From an uncultured Thiodictyon sp. (GTDB taxonomy: Bacteria > Pseudomonadota > Gammaproteobacteria > Chromatiales > Chromatiaceae), in the NCBI GenBank assembly GCA_903837595.1, contig CAILVI010000562.1, positions 1-64,000 on the forward strand: 64,000 bases of DNA, read 5' to 3'. The notes beneath the pieces are model-generated. The model searched no databases. It saw nothing but the letters and a program-made list of their open reading frames with translations, and was not told the DNA's origin. A program made the position numbers and the translations under genes. Shown piece after piece: positions 56,060 through 64,000 of this stretch. Numbering within the stretch: position 1 is the stretch's first letter; every line of letters starts with the position of its first letter.

Positions 56060-56149
56060 ATGCGGTGATGCGCGGGTAGCTTGATAGTTGAGTGCGCGTG
56101 TTCAGCCGTTCGCCAATGACCATGCGAGGCCAGTCCGGCGCAGGATGCA

Positions 56150-56341
56150 ACCGTGTAGCGGCGGGTTTCAAACCCGTTCCTACGGCTCGACCTTCTGTGT
56201 CCCTTATAACACACAAAAGATCCTTGGCGAGCTTGGCGCCTTGGCGTGACAAGTGCCCGTTCTTGGATCCTATGGGGGGAGGGGACTGCCCGCCTTGCGA
56301 ACAGTTTGGCTCATAACCGTCACCATCGCTGGCGAAGCGGT
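56150..56341. repeat. Repeat remnants between molbindin copy and eamA
   Basis: 56155-56186 contains an imperfect palindrome with GGGTTTC/GAAACCC-like arms, and 56222-56249 is the right end of a CTTGGCG-type element (TTGGCGCCTTGGCGTGA) without its left end. No gene is seen. Confidence 0.55.
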
Positions 56342-56761
56342 CTAGGGCCAGGCGAGGATCAATACCCCAATCAGTATGAACAGCCCGCCGAGTATCAGCT
56401 TGAGCGTCACGGCCTCACCAAGAAAAAGGACCGCCAGGACGATAGCAAAGGCCACGCTCAGTTTGTCGATGGGGGCCACCAGAGAGGCCGGCGCCAATTG
56501 CAGCGCGCGGTAGTAGAGCAGCCAGGAGCAACCCGTTGCCAAGCCGGAGAGTACGAGAAAGGCAAGTGGGCGAAGGCCCACTGCTTTGGGTAGTAACCAT
56601 TCGCCGCGAGCGCTGACGATGCCAACCGTCATGACCAGAATCACCAGCGTCCGGATCAGGGTCGCTAGGTTAGAGTTCAGTCCTTCCACGCCGAGCTTGC
56701 CGAAGATGGCGGTCAGACCCGCGAAGAAAGCCGAACCGAGCGCGAACAGTTGCCAGGACAT
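56342..56761 (-). CDS. Single-domain EamA transporter, intact copy
   Basis: A 139-residue membrane protein with about five hydrophobic segments: one EamA domain, so it probably works as a dimer, like small multidrug-resistance-type or MPN_555-like DMT proteins. The sequence ends LGGLFILIGVLILAWP. It is the undamaged counterpart of the gene broken by the insertion sequence at 11.9-13.5 kb; both copies are on the same strand. The ATG at 56761 is intact here. Substrate unknown. Confidence 0.88.
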   Translation of the reverse strand: MSWQLFALGSAFFAGLTAIFGKLGVEGLNSNLATLIRTLVILVMTVGIVSARGEWLLPKAVGLRPLAFLVLSGLATGCSWLLYYRALQLAPASLVAPIDKLSVAFAIVLAVLFLGEAVTLKLILGGLFILIGVLILAWP

Positions 56762-56859
56762 TGCGGTGACAGGGGTCCGAAGCTAAAACGCTAGGTTACC
56801 GCGGACCGCGATTGAATGGCTAATCTGATTTTCGGATGCCGATAGCCGGCCGGCATGAA

Positions 56860-56976
56860 CGAGCTCTGCGGAAATTCCGCCTTCCCCCGCGTCGGATGCG
56901 ATGCCAGACTGCAACGCAACGAAGCGCTTTCCTTGGTGTGGTGAAATTGTCAGGCGCCTGCAAGGCGCCTTTTTTT
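56860..56976 (+). ncRNA. Possible small RNA ending in a rho-independent terminator
   Basis: The plus strand has GGCGCC-N5-GGCGCC followed by seven T residues (56953-56976), a textbook intrinsic terminator, yet no plus-strand gene ends here; the flanking genes run on the minus strand and converge elsewhere. The 90 bases before it contain a second small hairpin (GCGGAAATTCCGC, 56877-56889). No promoter was recognised with confidence, so a small RNA is only a possibility. Confidence 0.35.
56952..56976 (+). terminator. Rho-independent terminator (plus strand)
   Basis: Stem AGGCGCC/GGCGCCT with a short CTGCAA-type loop, followed by TTTTTTT. The T-run lies on the plus strand, so it cannot terminate rnfH, which is read on the minus strand and ends nearby. 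Confidence 0.75.
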
Positions 56977-57023
56977 GCCGTCAGGTGACGCGATTGGTCA
57001 AGGCCGGCGCTCGGGGCACATCC

Positions 57024-57287
57024 TCACTCCCGATCGCGACGCTCCACGGTCTCGGGATCGGCGATAATGGGGCGGTAGATCTCGACCCGATTGCCGGCGG
57101 CGAGCGCCGTGTCGAGGCGCACGACCTTACCGAAGATGCCGACCTGGTTGCGCGCCAGATCGATCTCCGGGAATTGGTCCAGTAGTCCGGAGCGCAGGAT
57201 GGCGTCGCGCGCGCAACTGCCGTCCGGCACATCGAGCTTGAGCCAGGTCTGTTTGAACTTGTCCGCATAGGCGACGCCGACGTGCAT
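57024..57287 (-). CDS. rnfH: RnfH-family protein
   Basis: An 87-residue ubiquitin-fold protein (VGVAYADKFKQTWLKLDVPDGSCARDAILRSGLL … VGIFGKVVRLDTALAAGNRVEIYRPI). RnfH is encoded at the end of rnf operons in nitrogen fixers and beside other loci; its function is not established. It follows rnfC by 86 bp, which contain a CCCTGG-type repeat. The alternative name is UPF0125. Confidence 0.9.
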   Translation of the reverse strand: MHVGVAYADKFKQTWLKLDVPDGSCARDAILRSGLLDQFPEIDLARNQVGIFGKVVRLDTALAAGNRVEIYRPIIADPETVERRDRE

Positions 57288-57299
57288 GGTAACCTCCGG

Positions 57300-57360
57300 A
57301 GTTGAAGCCAGGGCGTTAGCCCTGGACTGCTATGTCACGCCCCTGTGGGGCTTAAGTGTC
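57300..57360. repeat. REP-like palindrome between rnfC and rnfH
   Basis: CCAGGGCGTTAGCCCTGG at 57308-57326 followed by CTATGTCACGCCCCTGTGGGGC. It is a variant of the repeat at 5594 and 52798. Confidence 0.65.
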
Positions 57361-57373
57361 TTGTCTTTCTGGT

Positions 57374-58861
57374 TCAGGCCGTCGCGTGACTGTCCGCCGG
57401 TGTCGGCTTGGGCGCCGCCGGCTTGGCCGTGGTGTCGCGCTTACGCGCCGCCATGGCCTCACGCTTGGCACGTTGGATCGCCTCCATCCGCTCCGCGCGT
57501 TGCTCCACCAGGCGCCGGGTCTCGGTCTGCTTCTGCTTGGCGCGCCCGCGGGCGGCCATCTCGCCCTTGGCGTAGTTGAAGAACTGCACCAGCGGGATGT
57601 GCGACGGGCAGACAAAGGAGCAGGAACCGCAGCCGATGCAGTCCATGAGCCCCAGGCGCACCGTCCCCTCCAGGTCACCGGCGCGGGCGTGGGCGGCCAT
57701 GTTGAGCGGCAACAGGCCGCAGGGGCAGGCATCGACGCAGCTCGCGCAGCGGATACAGGGCGAGCTGGGGCCGGCATTGATCTCGGTCGCGGTCAGCGCC
57801 AGCACCCCATTGCTGCCCTTCACGATGGGTACGCGGGTGCTCGGCAGTGGCTGCCCCATCATCGGCCCGCCGCTCACCAGCCGTGCCGGTTCCTCCCGGA
57901 AGCCGCCGCAATGGTCGATCAGGTGCTGTACCGGCGTGCCTAGTGGGACCCGCAGGTTGCGTGGCCGGTTGATGGCGGCGCCGCTCACCGTGACCAGCCG
58001 CGCTACCAAGGGCCGGCCCAGGCGCAGGGCCTGGTGGACCGCGAAGGCGGTCGCCGGGTTGTGGACGACGACCCCGATGTCGGCGGTCAGGCCCCGGGCC
58101 GGGGTCTCCTGGCCGGTGAGGGTCTGCACCAAGTGCTTTTCGGAGCCCATGGGGAAGCGCATGGGCAGACGGGCGACTTTGATCTCGGGGTAGGGCGCGG
58201 CGGCCCCGGTCATGGCGTCCTGTGCCTGCGGCTTGTTGTTCTCGATCCCGATGATGATCCGCGACACCCCCAGGGCATGGGCCATGATGCGGGCGCCGTC
58301 GAGGACCTCGTCGGCGTGCTCGCGCATCAGCCGGTCGTCACAGGTGAGATAAGGTTCGCATTCGGCCCCGTTGATCACCAGGGTATGTAGACTGTACTTG
58401 GTGCGCAGGTTGAGCTTGACCGCCGACGGGAAGGTCGCGCCCCCCATTCCGACGATGCCGGCCGCCGCGACTTTTTCAGCGATCGCTTCCGGTGGCAGGG
58501 CGAATGGGTCCGCCACGCCTTCCAATCCCGCAAGCCAAAGGTCCTCGCGATCGGGTTGCAGGGTGATGGTGCGCACCGACAGCCCCGAGGCGTGGTGGGC
58601 CGGGAAGCTGCCGATGCCCATGATGCGCCCCGAGGTTGGGGCATGGACCGGGGCTGACATCGGTCCCTGGGCCGCGCCGATGAGCTCGCCCTTGGCCACC
58701 CGCTGGCCGCGGCGCACCGCCGGGGTGGCCGGGTTGCCGATGTGCTGCTGCAAGGGCACATGCAGCAGTGGCGCTAAGGGCAGGTCCTCGATCGCCTGAT
58801 TGGCGGCCAGGTGTTTGCGGTCTTCCGGATGGACGCCGCCGCGGATCTTGAAGAGCTTCAT
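57374..58861 (-). CDS. rnfC: Electron transport complex subunit RnfC
   Basis: A 495-residue peripheral subunit of the Rnf ferredoxin:NAD oxidoreductase. It shows the N-terminal RnfC domain (GGVHPEDRKHLAANQAIEDLPLAP), FMN/NADH-binding region (GIVGMGGATFPSAVKLN, NGAECEPYLTCDDRLM), and two [4Fe-4S] motifs CIRCASCVDACPCGL and CIGCGSCSFVCPSHI. The C-terminus is Lys/Arg/Ala-rich. It follows rnfB by 13 bp. The integral membrane subunits RnfA, D, E and G are not in this cluster. Confidence 0.95.
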   Translation of the reverse strand: MKLFKIRGGVHPEDRKHLAANQAIEDLPLAPLLHVPLQQHIGNPATPAVRRGQRVAKGELIGAAQGPMSAPVHAPTSGRIMGIGSFPAHHASGLSVRTITLQPDREDLWLAGLEGVADPFALPPEAIAEKVAAAGIVGMGGATFPSAVKLNLRTKYSLHTLVINGAECEPYLTCDDRLMREHADEVLDGARIMAHALGVSRIIIGIENNKPQAQDAMTGAAAPYPEIKVARLPMRFPMGSEKHLVQTLTGQETPARGLTADIGVVVHNPATAFAVHQALRLGRPLVARLVTVSGAAINRPRNLRVPLGTPVQHLIDHCGGFREEPARLVSGGPMMGQPLPSTRVPIVKGSNGVLALTATEINAGPSSPCIRCASCVDACPCGLLPLNMAAHARAGDLEGTVRLGLMDCIGCGSCSFVCPSHIPLVQFFNYAKGEMAARGRAKQKQTETRRLVEQRAERMEAIQRAKREAMAARKRDTTAKPAAPKPTPADSHATA

Positions 58862-58874
58862 GGGGCCTCCCGCC

Positions 58875-59408
58875 TCAGGCGGTTACCGTGGCCGGATTGG
58901 GCCAGAACCAGGTTTGCAGAGTCGCCGCGATGGGCCGCATCTCGATGCACTCGGTGGGGCACACCTCGAAGCATTTCTCGCAGCCGATACAGGCGTCCGC
59001 GAAGACGCTATGGATCATGTTATTCGCCCCCATGATCGCGTCGGTGGGGCAGCGCTTGAAGCACTTGGTGCAGCCCACGCAGAGGTTCTCGTTGATGTGT
59101 GCGACGGCCGGGGCCTTTTCCGCCACGCCAGCGAGATCCACCGTTTTGCCGAGCAGGCTGCCCAGGGCCTCCGCGACGGCTCGCCCGCCGGGGGGGCAGA
59201 CGGTCGGCGGGGCGGTGCCAGCGGTGAGTGCCTCGGCCGCCTGGCCGCAGCCAACGTAACCGCACTGCCCGCACTGGGAGCCGGGGAGCAGTGCCAAGGC
59301 CTGTGCGGTCAATGGGTTGCCCTCCACCCGCAGGTAGCGGGAGGCGAGCCCTAGCAGGGCGCCGAGGATCAGGCCGAGGGCGGAGAGACTGCCAATGGCG
59401 GCGAGCAT
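58875..59408 (-). CDS. rnfB: Electron transport complex subunit RnfB
   Basis: A 177-residue protein with an N-terminal hydrophobic helix (IGSLSALGLILGALLGLASRYL), the cluster region SQCGQCGYVGCGQ…VCPPGG, and two ferredoxin motifs CVGCTKCFKRCP and CIGCEKCFEVCP. RnfB carries electrons between ferredoxin and the Rnf membrane core. I chose the ATG at 59408 because it gives the usual N-terminal helix; the longer frame is not conserved. A sigma-54 promoter lies about 140 bp upstream. Confidence 0.94.
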   Translation of the reverse strand: MLAAIGSLSALGLILGALLGLASRYLRVEGNPLTAQALALLPGSQCGQCGYVGCGQAAEALTAGTAPPTVCPPGGRAVAEALGSLLGKTVDLAGVAEKAPAVAHINENLCVGCTKCFKRCPTDAIMGANNMIHSVFADACIGCEKCFEVCPTECIEMRPIAATLQTWFWPNPATVTA

Positions 59409-59543
59409 GGTTGGATGCCTCTGGTCGATGAAGGGAGACACCGCGGTGCGGTGTCTCGCAGGTATCCGGTGCGCTGCGCCGCGAGCCGGTAGGGTCCGCT
59501 GCGCGGACCGATGGTCCTTTCGCACCTTGCGCAAAGACCGCCA

Positions 59544-59559
59544 TGCAAACGCAGTGCCA
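59544..59559 (-). promoter_or_regulatory. Sigma-54 promoter of rnfB-rnfC-rnfH
   Basis: On the minus strand TGGCACTGCGTTTGCA has GG-N10-GC spacing and a full TTGCA -12 box. It is the best match to the consensus in the window. rnf genes of diazotrophs are typically NifA/sigma-54 controlled, and nifA is adjacent. Confidence 0.9.
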
Positions 59560-59625
59560 GGCGGTTCTGGTCCTGACCCATTAGCGTCGCTTGGGAAGCC
59601 AATAGTGTCATAAATAGAATTTTAT

Positions 59626-59638
59626 AATCAATTTGTTA
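59626..59638. promoter_or_regulatory. Candidate IHF site in the rnf-nifL intergenic region
   Basis: AATCAATTTGTTA matches the IHF consensus WATCARNNNNTTR. It sits in an AT-rich patch (59609-59640) upstream of the rnf sigma-54 promoter, where IHF bending usually assists NifA. I did not find a clear TGT-N10-ACA NifA site next to it. Confidence 0.6.
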
Positions 59639-59841
59639 CGTTATCTTTGCGGGCGCTGCCCCGGTCTGGCGGACGGCTCCCGGGCGGCCGACTGCGCTCT
59701 GGGCTGTTGACGACACGACAACACCCACGCCGCCATACAGTAGAATTGTCGTAATATCGACAGGCCGCCGAACGGGCCAGGCCCCATCCGGGTTGCCGCA
59801 CCGCCACCGCCCCGCACTTGCCACGTCTTAATTTGCGTTCC

Positions 59842-61534
59842 ATGGTCGACGAATTGCCTTGCGCGATTGCGCCGCCCCCAACGCCAACCTTGGAGAACAC
59901 CGTGTCGGCCCGACCATCCCTGGAGTCCCCGGAACAGCTTGTCGCTACCGCACTGGGTGAGTTCCTCGCCGCCCCTCCGGCAGGCACCCCGGCGGAGGTC
60001 ATCGAAGCCCTCACCCTGATGGCGGGCAATCCCCGCGATCCGCTCTCCCCGCGGCTCTTCTTCGAGGCCGTGGAGCAGGCCCCCTCGGCCATCTCCATCA
60101 CCGACGTGCGCGCGACCATCCTCTACGCCAACCGTGCCTTCGAGGTCCTGACCGGCTACAGCCGCGACGAGGTCATCGGGAACAACGAGGGGATCCTGTC
60201 CAATCACGCCACGCCGACCAACGTCTACCAGCACCTGTGGCGGACCATCCAGCGCAAGCAGACCTGGACCGGGACCCTGATCAATCGCACCAAACAGGGC
60301 GGGGACTACTTGGCTGAACTGGTGATCGCCCCGGTGCTGGATTGCCACGGGGAACTCAAGTATTTCCTGGGCATGCACCGCGACGTGACCAAGGTACACG
60401 AGCTGGAGGGCGAGTTGCGCCGCCAGAAGGGGCGCATGGAGACTGTCCTGGACGCGGCCCCGGTGGTGATCGTGTTGCTCGATGCCGAGGGTCGGGTGAT
60501 CCTCGACAACCAGGAGTACAAGACGCTCGCCGGCGAACTGCACGGGGAGGTGCCGGCACAGGTCCTGAGTACCGCGCTGCGCGAGCAGGTCGGTCTGGAC
60601 CCGCTGGCCGAGTGTCTGGGCGGGCGTGCCTTCAAGGACCTGGAGGTCAGCATCAGTGTCGAAGGTCTAGGCGCAACGCGCTGGTTCTCCTGCTCCGGCA
60701 CCCCGGCGGACGAGGTCGACCCCAGCGCACGCGGCTTCTTTGGCCGGCAGAGGCCGGGCGAGCGGCGGATGCTCCTGCTGGCCAACGAGGTCACCGCCCG
60801 GCGCCGCGAGGTGGATCGGGCGCACCTGGAGAATCTGCGCGCCCGGCTGGCCGAGCAGCAGCTGGCCCACGGCATGCGCGAGGCCCTCTCCGCCGCCATC
60901 TACCAGATCCAGGCCCCCATGAACGTGATCCAGGCCGCCGCCGCCATGGCCCGCGGCGGTAACGCGAGCCTCGCGACCCTGGCCGGGATGCTGGAGGAGA
61001 TCAGTGTCTCTGGGGCACACGCCCTGGAGACCCTGAAGGCGGCGCTGCCGGAGGGACCGCGCGAGATCGGGGTGATGGTCAACGTCAACGACCTGCTGCG
61101 CCAGGTCCTGGTGCTGGAGACCGACCGGCTGCTGGCCGCCGGCATCGTGGTGGACTGGCGCCCGACCCCCCTGTTGCCGCCGCTCTCGGGCCACCAGGAT
61201 TCACTGCGCTCGCTCTTCAAGCACCTGATCGACAACGCCATCCAGGCACTCAACGAGTCCGGGCGGCCACAGCGCGACCTGCTGCTCGCCACCCGCCCGC
61301 TGGACGGCGCGGTGGAGGTGGTGATCCAGGACAATGGCCGCGGCATCCCCCACGGGGACCGCTACCGGGTCTTTGAACCCTTCTACATCGGCTGGCGCAA
61401 TCGCCGCGGCCGGGCCGGCATGGGGCTCGCCATGGCCCAGGAGATCGTCACCGCCCACGGCGGCAGTATCGAGGTCGACCCGGATTGCCAGGACGGCTGT
61501 CGCATCCTGCTCACCCTGAACGCCGTGGCCACCG

Positions 61535-61542
<8 letters not shown>
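59842..61542 (+). CDS. nifL: Nitrogen fixation negative regulator NifL
   Basis: A 566-residue sensor protein. PAS domain 1 ([38 protein letters not shown], about residues 75-190) is of the redox-sensing flavin-binding NifL type. A second PAS region (about 210-330) follows, then a kinase-like domain with N box [15 protein letters not shown] and G boxes DNGRGIP and [11 protein letters not shown]. The stretch where kinases have the phosphorylated His reads [14 protein letters not shown], without His, in keeping with NifL acting by binding NifA. The start is uncertain: ATG 59842 is used; GTG 59902, with a nearby GGAG, is an alternative. It overlaps nifA by 8 bases. Confidence 0.93.
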
Positions 61543-63205
<1,663 letters not shown>

Positions 63206-63234
63206 GCGCTACCCTCTGGTGACACCTACCTTCT

Positions 63235-63260
63235 GGTGACACCGCTCCAGCGGTGTCACC
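63235..63260. repeat. Hairpin downstream of nifA
   Basis: GGTGACACCGCT and its exact complement AGCGGTGTCACC form a 12-bp stem with a CC loop. There is no T-run, so it may stabilise or end the nifLA transcript. The rest of the interval up to 63440 shows no gene. Confidence 0.6.
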
Positions 63261-63439
63261 CATGTGTCAGGCGCTCCGCGCCGAGCGGCCTCTGGGTACG
63301 GGACCGGCCACGGGCTGATCCAGGCCCCGCCGCACCATACCCGCGGCGCCCCGTCCCGCCCGAGTGATCGGATTTCTTCCATCGCGGGGCCATCCTGCAT
63401 AGACTTGAGTTCGCCACCCTCGCCCATCAGGAGCCGCCA

Positions 63440-63673
63440 ATGACCCTGACCGTCAACGTCCACGAGGCCAAGACCCACCTATCCAAGCTCTTGGAGCAGG
63501 CCCATGCCGGTGAGGAGATCATCCTGGCCAAGGCCGGCAAGCCCTATGCGCGCCTGATGCCCTTGGCGCCCACACCAACACGGCGTCAACCGGGGCGCCT
63601 TGAGGGCCGCGTGACCGACGCCTTCTTTGAACCCCTGCCCCCGGAAGAACTGGACGCCTGGGAAGGCCGGTGA
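63440..63673 (+). CDS. Type II antitoxin, Phd/YefM family
   Basis: A 77-residue protein whose start MTLTVNVHEAKTHLSKLLEQAHAGEEIILAKAGKPYARL is characteristic of Phd/YefM-type antitoxins: an N-terminal DNA-binding dimer fold and a C-terminal toxin-binding tail. It overlaps the PIN-domain toxin gene by one base (TGATG). Such pairs autoregulate their own operon. Confidence 0.92.
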   Translation: MTLTVNVHEAKTHLSKLLEQAHAGEEIILAKAGKPYARLMPLAPTPTRRQPGRLEGRVTDAFFEPLPPEELDAWEGR

Positions 63674-64000
63674 TGCGGCTACTGCTCGATACCCATGCGC
63701 TGCTATGGTGGTTCACCGCCGACGCGCGGCTGTCTGTCAGGGCTCAGGCCGCCATCGCCGATGAGGCCAACACGATCCATGTCAGCGCGGCAAGTGCCTG
63801 GGACATCGCCACTAAGCAGCGGATTGGCAAGCTGGATGAGGTCCCCAAAGCGGCCGAGCGGTTTGCAGAACTGGTTGCCGCTGACGGCTTCCTGCATCTG
63901 CCGGTCAGCTATCTCCACGGACTGCGGACGGGAGGCTACGCCCTGGCCCACCGCGACCCCTTCGATCGCATGCTGGCGGCCCAGAGTGAGTTGGAATCCA
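63673..64000 (+). CDS. vapC: PIN-domain toxin, VapC-type (runs off the window)
   Basis: At least 109 residues are visible before the window ends, from ATG 63673. LLLDTHALLWWF carries the first acidic PIN residue, SAASAWDIATKQRIGKL the second region, and HRDPFDRMLAAQ the third. The product is a ribonuclease that cleaves tRNA or rRNA. It is translationally coupled to the antitoxin. Only about 20 residues are probably missing. Confidence 0.9.
   Translation, partial: MRLLLDTHALLWWFTADARLSVRAQAAIADEANTIHVSAASAWDIATKQRIGKLDEVPKAAERFAELVAADGFLHLPVSYLHGLRTGGYALAHRDPFDRMLAAQSELES

Overview
The window is GC-rich and dense. The nifL-nifA pair beside rnfB/rnfC/rnfH, the many sigma-54 promoters and the gene families suggest a diazotrophic gammaproteobacterium, most likely a purple sulfur bacterium of the Chromatiaceae. 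That taxonomic call is inferred from gene content; no rRNA or photosynthesis gene is present to confirm it.

Layout. 0.3-5.6 kb is ordinary chromosome: metY-metX, a DMT exporter with a His-rich tail, an ArsN2-like acetyltransferase, a lipoprotein and a molbindin. 5.9-8.7 kb (minus) is a tonB-exbB-exbD-exbD operon. 8.9-11.3 kb (minus) is a sensor-less sigma-54 activator with an MFS transporter. 11.6-13.6 kb is an eamA gene split by a decayed IS701-type element. 13.8-17.1 kb has an ABC exporter and a COG0731 radical SAM protein. 17.4-24.3 kb has a TonB-dependent receptor and a two-gene ABC exporter, followed by an ErpA-like protein and an MFS transporter. 26.3-29.0 kb is a NitT/TauT-type binding protein with two permeases. 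30.2-44.2 kb is one long run: BcrA/HgdC-type activase, ferredoxin, ABC ATPase and permease, four HgdB/BcrB-type proteins interleaved with two further binding proteins, a flavoprotein, two methyltransferases and a dienelactone-hydrolase-like protein. A fumarylacetoacetase-fold protein lies opposite. 45.4-52.6 kb is leader ORF, ABC ATPase, NifH-like, NifD-like, NifK-like, MFS and a threonine-synthase-like enzyme. 53.1-55.8 kb is a pair of radical SAM proteins. A partial molbindin copy and an intact eamA follow. 57.0-63.2 kb is rnfH-rnfC-rnfB (minus) and nifL-nifA (plus). A Phd/VapC-type toxin-antitoxin pair runs off the end.

The main discovery candidate is the 6-56 kb region. At least six transcription units (tonB, the receptor, the first binding protein, the activase operon, the ATPase-nifHDK-like operon and the radical SAM pair) each carry a GG-N10-GC sigma-54 promoter. 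Four of the six have a TGC/GCA palindrome (YTGCTGC-N1 or N4-GCAGCAR) 95-130 bp upstream, and a sigma-54 activator without a sensor domain is encoded in the same region. Together they look like one regulon for outer-membrane uptake, inner-membrane import, and two different ATP-driven low-potential reductases: a nitrogenase-like enzyme and an HgdB/BcrB (double-cubane-type) system. Radical SAM, flavin, methyl-transfer and hydrolase enzymes accompany them. The substrate cannot be read from the sequence. The nitrogenase-like pair has a cysteine pattern (three in the K-like subunit, one in the D-like) that fits a single Fe-S cluster rather than P-cluster plus FeMo-cofactor. The region is bracketed by direct duplications of molbindin and eamA sequence, which fits an acquired or amplifiable island.
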